Shown here piece after piece: positions 1 through 8,730 of a stretch of 48,136 nt of DNA; positions within the stretch are counted from its first letter, which is position 1; each line of letters opens with the position of its first letter. The position numbers were made by a program, and so were the translations under genes. This DNA is from Bradyrhizobium guangdongense (lineage in GTDB: Bacteria > Pseudomonadota > Alphaproteobacteria > Rhizobiales > Xanthobacteraceae). Below the pieces are notes generated by a model that saw only the letters and a program-made list of their open reading frames with translations, was not told the DNA's origin and searched no databases. The stretch is taken from NCBI RefSeq assembly GCF_006483445.1, contig NZ_PPPT01000027.1:1-48136 (forward strand), written 5' to 3'.

Positions 1-1
1 C

Positions 2-67
2 GCCGCCGATGCCGCCGACCTGCCCAAGATCGACGGCCGCCCGACCCCGCCGCAAAAGTCGAATTGA
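2..67 (+). CDS. 3' end of an upstream gene, product unknown
   Basis: The first bases of the window read as 21 codons and a TGA stop (65-67), with third positions almost all G or C like the real genes here. The visible residues end in PTPPQKSN. The rest lies before the window, so no family can be named. The stop falls about 100 bp before the likely start of the TPR gene on the same strand, so the two may be co-transcribed. Confidence 0.5.
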   Translation, partial: AADAADLPKIDGRPTPPQKSN

Positions 68-168
68 GCGTCATATTTAACAGACCCTTAATTGGCAAAA
101 CCTACATTCGATGGCACGGGCCGGCGCCATTGCCGGCATGGACTGTCGAACCGGAAGAAATGCCGCCA

Positions 169-3100
169 ATGGCGCGAATGGCTGCCGCTGGATTTTGGTC
201 GCTTGCCCGCGCCTTCACGCGGGTTGCGCGCCGTCGCGTGCTGCCTGCCCTTGCGCTCGTTGCCCTGATCGCTGCCGCGACGCCTGCCAGCGCCGCCGAG
301 CCGGTGCAGGGCGAAGCCACCATGGGCGCTGCCGGCGGTTTCGGGCGGCTGATCATCAAGCTCGCCGAGGATGTGCCCTCTGAGGTCACGAGCGCGGGCT
401 CGATCGTGATCATCCGCTTCGAACGCCCGGTGGACGTGCCCGTCGAGCGCATTCCAGAAGGAGCACCCGACTACATCAACTCCGCCCGGCGCGACCCCGA
501 TGGCAGTGCCATCCGGTTGTCGCTGTCACGCCGGGTGAAGGTCAACACGATGAATGCCGGCGAACGCACCTTCGTCGACCTGCTGCCGGAAAGCTGGAAG
601 GGGCCGCCGCCGAGCCTGCCGCTCGACGTCGTCAAGGAACTGGCCGAGCGTGCCCGCGCCGCCGAGAAGGCGCTGCGGACTCAGCGCGCGATTGCCGAGA
701 GCAAGAAGCGGCCGCCGCTGCGCGTGCGCGCATCCGTGCAGCCGACCTTCGTGCGCTTCGTGTTCGAGATGCCCGACGGTGTCGGCGTGTCCTCGATCTT
801 CAACGAGCAGAAGCTCACGCTCGCCTTTAACGCCGCGCTCAACATCGATCTTGCCGACGCCATCATCGCCGCGCCCGCCAACGTCGCCTCGATCAAGCAG
901 AAGACCGAGATCGATCAGACCAGTGTGGAATTCGTGCTGATCGGCGAGTCCGACGTGCACAATTTCCGCGACGACAAGAATTACGTCGTCGACGTCGCTT
1001 TCCAGCCAAGCGACAAGAAGAAGGCCACGCCGACCGCGGAGTCGCTGCTTGCGCCGGCAAAATCCGCGACTGAGGCCAAGCCTGCAGCCGAGCACGGACC
1101 GAAGGCGGCCGTCGAGAAGCCGAAGGAGCAGCAGGCCCAGCGCGAGATCGCGCCGCCGACCTCGGAAACGATCGCGCGCGAGGCCAAGATCGACATCAAG
1201 CCGGTCGAGACCAGGCCGGAGCAGGCGGCAGCGCCGGCCGCGGAAGCGCCAAAGTCGTCGCCGCCCGTGAGCGAACCGGGCGCGTCGCAGGCGCATGCGA
1301 CCGAAGCGCCGAAATCTGCACCAATGACTGCCCCCGTCGCCGAAGCGCCGAAGGCGCCCGCGGCAGCCGAGACGCCTGCGCCCGCCAAGCCGGTGATCGC
1401 GGAAGCTCCGAAGGAAATGCCCAGGGAGGCGGTCAAGGAAGTCGCCAAGGAACCGGTAAGAGAAGCAGTCGTGGAAGCGCCGAAGCCGGCGACGCCTGCG
1501 GCTGCTGAAGCGCCGGCGCAGCCCACGGCACCTCCCGCTGCAAGCGTTGAAGCGCGTCGCGACAGCGACGGCCTGCGCGTGCTCATCCCGCTCTCGGTGG
1601 CAACGCCGGCGGCCGCATTCCGTCGCGGCGACACGGTGTGGCTGGTGTTCGACAGCGCAAAGCCGATCGACTTCGAGCCGATCCGCGCCAGGGGCGGCGC
1701 GATGATCGGTGAGGTCAGCCACATGGCGCTCGCCAAGGGGCAGGCGGTCCGCATCCGGCTGACCCGTCCGCTGGTCTATTCGCTGACGACGGAAGAGGTC
1801 GGCAAGGAGACCAACTGGCTGCTCACGCTCGCCGACAAGATCCAGGCGTCGCCGCTGCCGCTGATGATGATGCGCAACATCACCGATCCCGCGCTCGCCA
1901 ACATCGCCATTCCCTTCACCAATCCCGGCGTGCTGCACAAGGTGACCGATCCCGATGCCGGCGACACGCTGTTCGTGGTCACCGCGCAGCGTCCGGTGCG
2001 CGGCTTCATCAAACGGCAGGACATGGTCGATCTGTCGCTGCTCGAATCCGCGCATGGCATCGCCATCCGTCCCAACTCGGAAGAGGTCGCCGTCGAGGTC
2101 GGTCTGGAGAAGGTGCTGCTGGGCAAGAAGGGCGGACTGACGCTGTCGCCGGTCGACGTCTCGGCGGAACGTGCGCCGACCGCGGTGCGGCCGCTCTTCA
2201 ACATCGAGGAATGGCGCAAGGGCCAGACCGAATACTTCATGACGCGCCAGCCGGCGCTGCTTGCCGCGATTTCCGCCGCCGAGCCGGCACTGCGCTCCAT
2301 CCCGCGGCTCGATCTCGCGCATTTCTACATGTCGCGCGCGATGTATTACGAAGCCAAGGCCGTGACCGACGTCATGCTCTCCGATCCCCAGAACAAGGAG
2401 GAGAGCAACGCGCTGGTGATGCATGCGATCGCCAGCATCCTGATCGGTCGTCCGGCCCAGGGCCTGAAGGACCTCTCCAACCCCGTGATCGGCAACAGCC
2501 ACGATTCGCAATTGTGGAAGGCGCTGGCCTATGCGCGGCAGGGCAAGTGGGCCGATGCGCGCGAAAAGTTCAAGAACGTCGAATTCGCCATTGCCTCGCT
2601 GCCGCTCGACATCCAGCGCATCGTCACCATGGACGCAATGCGCGCCTCGCTCGAGGTCAAGGACTATGCCGGCGCCTCCAAGCGCCGCAGCGAGCTCGAG
2701 GTCGTCGGCATTCCGCCCGAGATGAAAGCGTCCTTCGCGGTGCTGCGCGGGCGGCTCGCCGAGGCGCTCGGCCACGACAAGGATGCGCTCGACGATTACA
2801 AGTTCGCGGTTGCCTCCAACGATCGTCCGGCGGCAGCCGAAGCCAAGCAGCTCGAGGTCGCACTGCGCCAGAGGCGCGACGAGATCACCAAGGACGATGC
2901 CCTGAAGGATCTCGAAACGCTGGCGGTGACCTGGCGCGGCGATACGACCGAGGTCAAGACGCTGCAGATGCTGGCACGGATGTATGCCGACAACGGCCGC
3001 TATGCCGAAGCGCTCCAGGCCGCGCGGACCGCAACCAAGCTGCAGCCGAATGCGGAAGCCTCGCGGCAGGCACAGGATCTCGCATCCGAGCTGTTCGTGC

Positions 3101-3978
3101 AGATATTCCTGGGCCCGAAGGGCGACGACATGGCGCCGATCGAGGCGCTCGCGATGTTCTTCGAATTCCGCGAGCTGACGCCGATCGGCCGCCGTGGCGA
3201 CGAGCTGATCCGGCGGCTTGCCGACCGTCTGGCCTCGATCGACCTGCTCGACCAGGCCGCCGAGCTCCTGCAATACCAGGTCGACCATCGCCTCGAAGGC
3301 GCGGCGCGCGCCCAGGTCGCCGCGCGTCTTGCCATGGTCTATCTTGCCAATCGCAAGCCTGACATGGCGATCTCGGCGCTGCGTGCCAGCCGCATCAGCG
3401 ACCTCTCGGGCGAATTGCGGCAGCAGCGCCTGTTGCTGGAGGCGAGGGCGCAGAGCGACGTCGGCCGCCACGATCTCGCGCTCGATATCGTGTCCAACGT
3501 GGCGGGGCGCGAGGCGATCCGGCTGCGCTCCGACATCTTCTGGGCGGCGCGTCGCTGGCGTGAATCCGCCGAGCAGATCGAGCTTTACTATGGCGAGCGC
3601 TATCGCGACTTCAAGCCGCTCAACGCGGTCGAGAAGAGCGACGTGATCCGCGCCGCGGTCGGCTTTGCGCTCGCCGACGACACCATCGGCCTGTCGCGGT
3701 TCCGCGAGAAATACGCGCCGCTGATGAGCGAGGGCGCCGACCGTGCCGCCTTCGACATCGCCAGCAAGCCGGCGGCGTCATCCAGCGCCGAGTTTGCCGA
3801 GATCGCAAAGCTCGCCGCCAGCGTCGACACGCTCGACGGCTTCCTGCGCGAGATGAAGGCCCGCTTCCCCGACGCCACCGCGCGCGCGCCGACCTCGCCC
3901 CAGGCCAAGGACCAGACCGACCACACCGGCTCGCTGCCCGAGATCAAGCCCGTGAGGCAGATCAAGATGACCCGGTAG
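169..3978 (+). CDS. giant secreted TPR-repeat protein with Ala/Pro/Lys linker
   Basis: The frame is open from a TTG at 64, but the ATG at 169 (1269 residues) is preferred: GGAAG lies 11 bases upstream, and a signal-peptide-like stretch follows, basic ARRR then a hydrophobic core ending in PASAAEP. The exported part has three sections. The first (to about nt 1015) is beta-rich. The second (about 1018-1560) is an Ala/Pro/Glu/Lys linker with at least five EAPK-type motifs. The third is a second beta-type region followed by alpha-helical TPR-like repeats (about 2250-3750). I know no named family that covers the whole protein. Its place beside flagellar genes and its predicted periplasmic location suggest a motility or envelope scaffold role, but that is inference. 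Confidence 0.85.
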   Translation: MARMAAAGFWSLARAFTRVARRRVLPALALVALIAAATPASAAEPVQGEATMGAAGGFGRLIIKLAEDVPSEVTSAGSIVIIRFERPVDVPVERIPEGAPDYINSARRDPDGSAIRLSLSRRVKVNTMNAGERTFVDLLPESWKGPPPSLPLDVVKELAERARAAEKALRTQRAIAESKKRPPLRVRASVQPTFVRFVFEMPDGVGVSSIFNEQKLTLAFNAALNIDLADAIIAAPANVASIKQKTEIDQTSVEFVLIGESDVHNFRDDKNYVVDVAFQPSDKKKATPTAESLLAPAKSATEAKPAAEHGPKAAVEKPKEQQAQREIAPPTSETIAREAKIDIKPVETRPEQAAAPAAEAPKSSPPVSEPGASQAHATEAPKSAPMTAPVAEAPKAPAAAETPAPAKPVIAEAPKEMPREAVKEVAKEPVREAVVEAPKPATPAAAEAPAQPTAPPAASVEARRDSDGLRVLIPLSVATPAAAFRRGDTVWLVFDSAKPIDFEPIRARGGAMIGEVSHMALAKGQAVRIRLTRPLVYSLTTEEVGKETNWLLTLADKIQASPLPLMMMRNITDPALANIAIPFTNPGVLHKVTDPDAGDTLFVVTAQRPVRGFIKRQDMVDLSLLESAHGIAIRPNSEEVAVEVGLEKVLLGKKGGLTLSPVDVSAERAPTAVRPLFNIEEWRKGQTEYFMTRQPALLAAISAAEPALRSIPRLDLAHFYMSRAMYYEAKAVTDVMLSDPQNKEESNALVMHAIASILIGRPAQGLKDLSNPVIGNSHDSQLWKALAYARQGKWADAREKFKNVEFAIASLPLDIQRIVTMDAMRASLEVKDYAGASKRRSELEVVGIPPEMKASFAVLRGRLAEALGHDKDALDDYKFAVASNDRPAAAEAKQLEVALRQRRDEITKDDALKDLETLAVTWRGDTTEVKTLQMLARMYADNGRYAEALQAARTATKLQPNAEASRQAQDLASELFVQIFLGPKGDDMAPIEALAMFFEFRELTPIGRRGDELIRRLADRLASIDLLDQAAELLQYQVDHRLEGAARAQVAARLAMVYLANRKPDMAISALRASRISDLSGELRQQRLLLEARAQSDVGRHDLALDIVSNVAGREAIRLRSDIFWAARRWRESAEQIELYYGERYRDFKPLNAVEKSDVIRAAVGFALADDTIGLSRFREKYAPLMSEGADRAAFDIASKPAASSSAEFAEIAKLAASVDTLDGFLREMKARFPDATARAPTSPQAKDQTDHTGSLPEIKPVRQIKMTR

Positions 3979-4078
3979 GGCCGGTGCTACATTAGACCCC
4001 TCGACAGGTGCCCGGCGAGACGGCAAGTTCTCGCCCAAAGCGCGCCTGATCAAGCGCTGTTGCCGGGAGAGGGTCGAA

Positions 4079-4315
4079 ATGAGCAAGCCTGTGAAGACCG
4101 AAGCCGAACTCATCGCCATGGCGCGCGCCGAGTTGAAGGTCCACGCCGATAGTTTCGAGGGTATGACCATCTCGATCCTGCGCGACGGCGACAGTTGGGA
4201 GTTTCGCGCGGCCGCCGACCAGGCAACGATCGACAAGCCCGGTTACCCCGAAGCCGTCGCCATGCTGGTGCAGATCGGCGATCACCTCAGCAAGCAGTAC
4301 GACGTGAAGGGGTAG
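4079..4315 (+). CDS. small conserved hypothetical protein (78 aa)
   Basis: A 78-residue soluble protein that starts at an ATG just after the purine-rich site GGGAGAGGG. It has no signal peptide or membrane segment. The sequence alternates charged helices and short strands and holds the motif ISILRDGDSWEF near residue 32. I do not recognise a family with a known function. It ends 7 bp before the convergent fliP stop, and the codon use matches the neighbours, so it is probably a real gene. Confidence 0.75.
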   Translation: MSKPVKTEAELIAMARAELKVHADSFEGMTISILRDGDSWEFRAAADQATIDKPGYPEAVAMLVQIGDHLSKQYDVKG

Positions 4316-4322
4316 GGGGCGG

Positions 4323-5081
4323 CTACCCCCCGTAACTCTGCACCAGGCTTCCCGCGACCAGCGACCAGCCGTCGACCAGCACGAAGAAGATCAGCTTGAA
4401 CGGCAGTGACACCACGGCCGGCGGCAGCATCATCATGCCCATCGACATCAGCACGGAAGCGACCACGAGGTCGATGATGAGGAAGGGCAGGAACAGCAGG
4501 AAGCCGATCTCGAAGGCGCGTTTCAGCTCCGAGATCATGAAGGCGGGGACGAGGATGCGCAGCGACAGATCGTCGGGCGTCGCCGGCGGCGGCTCGCCCG
4601 AGAGATCCATGAACAGTTTCAGGTCCTTCTCGCGCACGTTCTTCTGCATGAAGCCGCGCAGCGGCACCGAGGCGCGCTGCAGCGCCTCCTCGACCTGAAT
4701 CTGGTTGGCGACCAGCGGACGAATGCCGTCGTCATAGGATTTTTGCAGCACCGGCCCCATCACGAAGGCGGTGAGGAACATCGCAAGCGCGATGATCACC
4801 GAGTTCGGCGGCGCAGTCGCCGTCCCCATCGCGGTGCGCAGCAGCGATAGCACGACGACGATGCGGGTGAACGACGTCATCATGATCAGGATCGACGGTG
4901 CGATCGACAGCACCGTGAGCAGCGCGATGAGCTGGATCGCGCGCTCGGTAACCCCGCCGCCGCCCTGACCACCGCCGAGATTGATGCTGATGTCTTGCGC
5001 AGCCGCAGGCACCGCGAGAGCCGCGGCACCGATCAGAACTGAAAAGAAAACAACTCTACGCGGGAAAGCCGAGGGCCTCAC
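4323..5081 (-). CDS. fliP: flagellar type III export protein FliP
   Basis: FliP forms the core of the export gate of the flagellar type III secretion system in the inner membrane, together with FliQ and FliR. The 252-residue product has the usual FliP plan: a cleavable signal peptide (about 1-28, ending AVPAAAQ), a first hydrophobic segment with TSFTRIVVVLSLLR, a second near residue 100, a long periplasmic loop, and C-terminal hydrophobic segments with FLPFLIIDLVVASVLMSMGM. The start is a GTG that overlaps the fliO stop by 4 bp, so the two genes are probably translationally coupled. Confidence 0.96.
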   Translation of the reverse strand: MRPSAFPRRVVFFSVLIGAAALAVPAAAQDISINLGGGQGGGGVTERAIQLIALLTVLSIAPSILIMMTSFTRIVVVLSLLRTAMGTATAPPNSVIIALAMFLTAFVMGPVLQKSYDDGIRPLVANQIQVEEALQRASVPLRGFMQKNVREKDLKLFMDLSGEPPPATPDDLSLRILVPAFMISELKRAFEIGFLLFLPFLIIDLVVASVLMSMGMMMLPPAVVSLPFKLIFFVLVDGWSLVAGSLVQSYGG

Positions 5082-6004
5082 GAAGACGGCTTCGGACGGC
5101 CGAGCAGGGAGGCCATCTCGTCTTCGAGGTTTTCAAAGCTCGTCTTTGCGGGCGCTGCGGCCGGCGCCTCGCTGCGCGACGGGCGCGGCGGCGGTGCGGA
5201 CGGAGGCTCCGGCGCGACCGGCGGCGCGACGGTCTCGCCAGCCGGGCGGCGCAAGGCGGCTTCGAGCCGCTGCGCCATCTCCGCGAGATTTTGCTCGGCG
5301 CTCGACGGCGCGGGCGGCGGCGGAGGGGACGGCGGCGCTGCTGCCGGCGGGGGCGGCGGCGGCGCGGCTGCGCGTTCGGCGCGAACCGGCGGCACGCGCG
5401 GCGCTTCGCGCGGAGTATCGTTGCCGCGCGGCGGGCGCGGCATCATCGGCTCGCTGCGCGGGACGCGCGGCGGCATCGGTTCGGGGCGCGGCGCGATCGG
5501 TTCTGCCGTGAAGCCCGCGAGCGGATCGTTGCGGCGCTCGGTGAGGGCCGGCGCCGGGCGGCGCACTTCGTCCGCGAAGGAGGGGCGCGCCGGGCGCGGC
5601 GGCGGTTCGGGCATCTGCGGCTCGGGAAGATCGAGCGATTCGGGGCGCGGGCTTTCGTCCCAACCGCCGGCATCCGGCATCGGGGCAAGGCGCGGCGGCT
5701 CGGCGCCGCCGGGCCGTTGCGGCAGTTGATCGCGGGAGGGCGCTGCGCGCACGATATTCGGCTCCACGACGATGTCGGTCGGGCCGCCGATCATCAGGAG
5801 ATGCTCGACATTGTCGCGCCGGACCAGAACCAGGCGGCGGCGGCCGTCCACCGCGGCGGCGTCGATCACGGCAAGCCGGGGCATCCTGCCACGCTGCGTA
5901 TTGGCACCCAGCCGGTTGGACGCGAATCGGCGAACCAGCCACGCGGCGACGCCGATCAGCGCCAGAACGGCGATGAATGCGAAGATAAAGGTCACGGCCT
6001 GCAT
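5078..6004 (-). CDS. fliO: FliO-like flagellar biosynthesis protein with long proline-rich tail
   Basis: FliO helps assemble the FliP ring. The ATG at 6004 (308 residues) is preferred over an upstream TTG because the membrane segment follows at once (MQAVTFIFAFIAVLALIGVA). The FliO core comes next (about 30-95): RLAVIDAAAVDGRRRLVLVRRD, then HLLMIGGPTDIVVE. The rest of the protein, about residues 95-285, is a low-complexity Pro/Arg/Glu-rich tail that ends in a short helix, TSFENLEDEMASLLGR. Position directly before fliP with a 4-bp overlap supports the call. The tail is much longer than in enteric FliO. Confidence 0.88.
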   Translation of the reverse strand: MQAVTFIFAFIAVLALIGVAAWLVRRFASNRLGANTQRGRMPRLAVIDAAAVDGRRRLVLVRRDNVEHLLMIGGPTDIVVEPNIVRAAPSRDQLPQRPGGAEPPRLAPMPDAGGWDESPRPESLDLPEPQMPEPPPRPARPSFADEVRRPAPALTERRNDPLAGFTAEPIAPRPEPMPPRVPRSEPMMPRPPRGNDTPREAPRVPPVRAERAAAPPPPPPAAAPPSPPPPPAPSSAEQNLAEMAQRLEAALRRPAGETVAPPVAPEPPSAPPPRPSRSEAPAAAPAKTSFENLEDEMASLLGRPKPSS

Positions 6005-6354
6005 GCTTGTCCCCGGCAAATGGCGCTTTCCTCAATGCGGCCGTGGTCGAATCCGCTCGACCCAAGGCCCGCAACGCCCCAGAAGTTTGATCTCTCAACT
6101 CCCCACGGCAAAGCCCGCCGTCCCCGAACTCTTAATAACCTATGAATCGCTCGATCCAAAACGACTTCTTGGAATTCGCTCCTTTGCCAAGCGATTGGGT
6201 TAATTTCGCTTTTGGCGCGTAGAATCACGGGAGCCCGAGGCATCGTCCCGTTGGGGGACAGGCGGGCGCCACATCTTAACCAGCTATTAACCATACACGC
6301 GGCAAATTCTGCCTAGCTCCGGACATGATCCGGAGGCGGAAGGAGCCGCAGACG
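6005..6354. promoter_or_regulatory. divergent fliO / flgB intergenic region (350 bp)
   Basis: This gap separates the leftward fliO-fliP pair from the rightward flgB cluster. It is more A/T-rich than the genes and holds several TTAA words: one pair forms a full CtrA box (6276-6291), and single half sites sit near 6132 and 6201. No convincing short ORF lies in it. The strong ribosome site GGAAGGAG at 6338-6345 belongs to flgB. Confidence 0.6.
6276..6291 (+). promoter_or_regulatory. CtrA binding site upstream of flgB
   Basis: The sequence TTAACCAGCTATTAAC matches the full CtrA consensus TTAA-N7-TTAAC exactly. It lies 63 bp before the flgB start, a normal position for a CtrA-activated class II flagellar promoter in alphaproteobacteria. 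CckA, the kinase that feeds CtrA through ChpT, is encoded at the end of the same gene cluster. Confidence 0.8.
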
Positions 6355-6759
6355 ATGGCCATCAACGACCTGCCGGTGCTCTCGGCGCTTCGCACCAAGA
6401 TGCAATGGCACCAGGAACGCCAGCGCGTCCTGTCCGAGAACGTCTCGAATTCCGACACCCCCCGTTTCCGCCCGCGCGACCTGGTCGAGCCCAAATTCGA
6501 CAAGGCGGGCGCGGTGACCGGCTCGATGGGGCCGTTGGCGATGGCGCGCACCAGCGCCTCGCACATGGGCCCGTCGGGCGCGCAGTCGAGCTTCGACCAG
6601 AACAAGAATGCCGGCTTTGAGACTCGTCCCGCAGGCAACGCGGTCAATCTCGAGGAAGAGATGTTGAAGTCCGCGGCCAACCAGATGGACTACGCGGCGG
6701 CGACCTCGCTCTACTCCAAGAGCCTGAGGCTGCTGAAGACGGCGATCGGGAAGGCCTAG
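6355..6759 (+). CDS. flgB: flagellar basal-body rod protein FlgB
   Basis: FlgB is a proximal rod subunit of the flagellar basal body in the periplasm, secreted through the type III gate without a cleaved signal. The ATG at 6355 gives 134 residues, a usual size, with GGAAGGAG 9 bases upstream; an in-frame ATG at 6325 has no such site. The N-terminal helix and motif VLSENVSNSDTPRFRPRDL is the rod/hook family signature. It is the first gene of a cluster read as flgB-flgC-fliE-fliQ-fliR-flhB and probably CtrA-activated. Confidence 0.95.
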   Translation: MAINDLPVLSALRTKMQWHQERQRVLSENVSNSDTPRFRPRDLVEPKFDKAGAVTGSMGPLAMARTSASHMGPSGAQSSFDQNKNAGFETRPAGNAVNLEEEMLKSAANQMDYAAATSLYSKSLRLLKTAIGKA

Positions 6760-6778
6760 GGGCTGAAGGAGGCGGATC

Positions 6779-7204
6779 ATGGCGAATGACAGCAGTGACT
6801 TCGGCCGCTCAATGGCGATCGCGACCTCCGGCCTGCGCGCGCAGGCCGGGCGCATCCGGGTAATCTCGGAGAACATCGCCAACGCGGAATCGACCGCACA
6901 GAGCGCCGGTGGCGATCCCTATCGCCGCAAGGTGCCGACCTTCTCCTCCGCACTCGACCGCACGCTCGACGCGCAGGTCGTGACGCTTGGCAAGATCAAG
7001 CCCGACCAGTCCGCCTTCCGCGTCAGGTACGAGCCGAACAATCCGGCGGCGGACGCCAGCGGCAACGTCAAATATCCAAACGTGAACTCGATGGTCGAAA
7101 TGACCGACATGCGCGACGCGCAGCGGTCCTACGAGGCCAACCTCAACATCATCAGTGCGACGCGCCGGATGATCCAGCGCACGCTCGACATCCTCAAGTC
7201 CTGA
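6779..7204 (+). CDS. flgC: flagellar basal-body rod protein FlgC
   Basis: FlgC is a proximal rod subunit that stacks with FlgB. The 141-residue product has the rod-family N-terminus (AIATSGLRAQAGRIRVISEN, then IANAES) and the conserved C-terminal helix MTDMRDAQRSYEANLNII followed by TLDILK. The start has GGAGG a few bases upstream. It lies 19 bp after flgB and 14 bp before fliE, which fits one transcript. Confidence 0.96.
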   Translation: MANDSSDFGRSMAIATSGLRAQAGRIRVISENIANAESTAQSAGGDPYRRKVPTFSSALDRTLDAQVVTLGKIKPDQSAFRVRYEPNNPAADASGNVKYPNVNSMVEMTDMRDAQRSYEANLNIISATRRMIQRTLDILKS

Positions 7205-7218
7205 CAGGGAATTAGGCC

Positions 7219-7527
7219 ATGGCTTCTCCGACAATTGCCGCCAATGCTTATGCCAATCTCGCGCGCGTGCTGGAAAACAGCGGCCCCGGCAAGGGCTCCG
7301 AAGCGCCGGGCCAGTCCTTTGCCTCACTGCTGAAGGACGCCGTCGGCAGCGTCATGGAAAGCGGCCGCAAGTCGGACGCCCAGTCGGTCGCGATGGCGAG
7401 CGGCAAGGCGAATGTGATGGACGTGGTCACGGCGGTCGCCGAAACCGACGTCGCTGTCTCCACGCTCGTCTCGGTCCGCGATCGCGTGATCCAGGCCTAC
7501 GAAGACATCCTGAAGATGCCGATCTGA
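7219..7527 (+). CDS. fliE: flagellar hook-basal body protein FliE
   Basis: FliE joins the MS ring and export gate to the rod. The 102-residue product matches the family in length and in its C-terminal core: FASLLKDAVGSVMES, then DVVTAVAETDVAVSTLVSVR and the terminal helix VIQAYEDILKMPI. It follows flgC directly. A long palindromic repeat (7529-7608) begins one base after its stop and separates it from fliQ. Confidence 0.95.
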   Translation: MASPTIAANAYANLARVLENSGPGKGSEAPGQSFASLLKDAVGSVMESGRKSDAQSVAMASGKANVMDVVTAVAETDVAVSTLVSVRDRVIQAYEDILKMPI

Positions 7528-7528
7528 T

Positions 7529-7608
7529 CGTCATTGCGAGCGCAGCGAAGCAATCCAGAATCTTTCCGCGGCGGCACTCTGGATTGCTTCGTTGCGCTCG
7601 CAATGACG
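7529..7608. repeat. palindromic repeat, family A (copy 1)
   Basis: An 80-bp inverted repeat with 31-bp arms. The left arm begins CGTCATTGCGAGCGCAGCG and the right arm ends CGCTCGCAATGACG; the arms differ at one base, which leaves a G-U pair in RNA. The loop is about 18 bases. The same arms recur at 15834-15911 around an unrelated loop. This is the pattern of rhizobial intergenic palindromic elements. Here it sits inside a flagellar operon, between fliE and fliQ. Confidence 0.9.
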
Positions 7609-7671
7609 GGGGAGAGGCCGAACTGTCCTCGTCAGTGCGGTGGGGATGAGACTTGGACAAAGGAATTTGCA

Positions 7672-7935
7672 ATGACCGGACCTGAAACCCTCGACGTCGC
7701 ACGCGATGCGATCTGGACCATCGTGATCGTCTCCTCGCCCCTGATGGTCGTCGGCCTCGTGGTCGGTGTCGTGGTGTCGCTGTTCCAGGCGCTGACGCAG
7801 ATCCAGGAGCAGACGCTGATCTACGTGCCGAAGATCCTTGCGATCTTTGCCACGATGCTGCTCGCGCTGCCGTTCATGGCCGACTCGCTCCACGCCCACA
7901 TGCTGCGGATATCGTCGCGAATCATCGGCGGCTGA
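7672..7935 (+). CDS. fliQ: flagellar type III export protein FliQ
   Basis: FliQ is a two-helix hairpin subunit of the export gate. The ATG at 7672 gives 87 residues, the usual length, with AAAGGA 6 bases upstream. The longer open frame back to 7534 runs through the palindromic repeat and is not coding. Two hydrophobic segments (IVIVSSPLMVVGLVVGVVVS and ILAIFATMLLALPFMAD) flank the conserved FQALTQIQEQTL. Confidence 0.95.
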   Translation: MTGPETLDVARDAIWTIVIVSSPLMVVGLVVGVVVSLFQALTQIQEQTLIYVPKILAIFATMLLALPFMADSLHAHMLRISSRIIGG

Positions 7936-7952
7936 TGCACAATGCGTGAGTC

Positions 7953-8723
7953 ATGCGCATCGACATCTCCTTGCTGCCGGCGCTCGCCGCCTCCTTCATG
8001 CTCGCCTTCGCCCGGGTCGGTGCGATGGTGATGCTGCTGCCGGGATTGGGCGAAACCAACATCCCGACCCGCGTCAAACTGTCGATCGCGCTGCTGCTGA
8101 CATTGATCATCCTGCCGTTGCATCGCAACGCCTACAATGTCGACATGAACTCGATCACCTCGCTGCTCGTGCTGATGATGCATGAGATCGTGATCGGCAT
8201 CGTGCTGGGTGCAACCGCGCGCGTGACGCTGTCCGCCCTCCAGGTGGCCGGCGCCATCATCGCGCAGCAGATGGGGCTGGGCTTCGTCACCTCGGTCGAT
8301 CCGACGCAGGGCCAGCAGGGCGTGCTGGTCGGCAACTTCCTCACCATGCTGGGCGTGACATTGCTGTTCGCGACCGACAGCCATCACCTCGTGATCGCAG
8401 CCCTCAACGACAGCTACAAGATTTTCGCCCCGGGCGAGACGATGTCGAGCGGCGACGTTGCTGCGCTCGCCACGCGCGCGTTCTCGTCGGCGTTCCGGCT
8501 GGGGCTGCAGCTCTCCGGGCCGTTTTTGGTGTTCGGCCTCGTCTTCAATATCGGGCTTGGCGTGCTGGCGCGGCTGATGCCGCAGATGCAGGTCTATTTC
8601 GTGGGCGTCCCGCTCTCGATCTTCGCAGGCTTCCTGGTGCTTGCCGTCGTGATCGCGGCGATGATGGGAACCTTCCTCGACTACTTCATCGGTGTTATGC
8701 ACCAGATGATGCCCATGAAGTGA
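7953..8723 (+). CDS. fliR: flagellar type III export protein FliR
   Basis: FliR completes the FliP-FliQ-FliR export gate in the inner membrane. The 256-residue product is almost wholly hydrophobic, with about six membrane segments. It shows family features near the N-terminus (FARVGAMVMLLPGLGE, then IPTRVKLSIALLLT) and mid-protein (GLGFVTSVDPTQGQQG). It follows fliQ by 17 bp and ends 7 bp before flhB. Confidence 0.95.
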   Translation: MRIDISLLPALAASFMLAFARVGAMVMLLPGLGETNIPTRVKLSIALLLTLIILPLHRNAYNVDMNSITSLLVLMMHEIVIGIVLGATARVTLSALQVAGAIIAQQMGLGFVTSVDPTQGQQGVLVGNFLTMLGVTLLFATDSHHLVIAALNDSYKIFAPGETMSSGDVAALATRAFSSAFRLGLQLSGPFLVFGLVFNIGLGVLARLMPQMQVYFVGVPLSIFAGFLVLAVVIAAMMGTFLDYFIGVMHQMMPMK

Positions 8724-8730
8724 GGGATCA

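Noticed and set aside
526..3471. 981-codon open frame on the minus strand opposite the TPR gene
   Set aside because: It mirrors the codon bias of the plus-strand gene, has Arg/His/Leu-rich nonsense composition and no recognisable motif. The plus-strand frame has a signal peptide and repeats.
7534..7671. Upstream extension of the fliQ frame
   Set aside because: It translates a palindromic repeat; the ATG at 7672 has a proper ribosome site and gives the family length.
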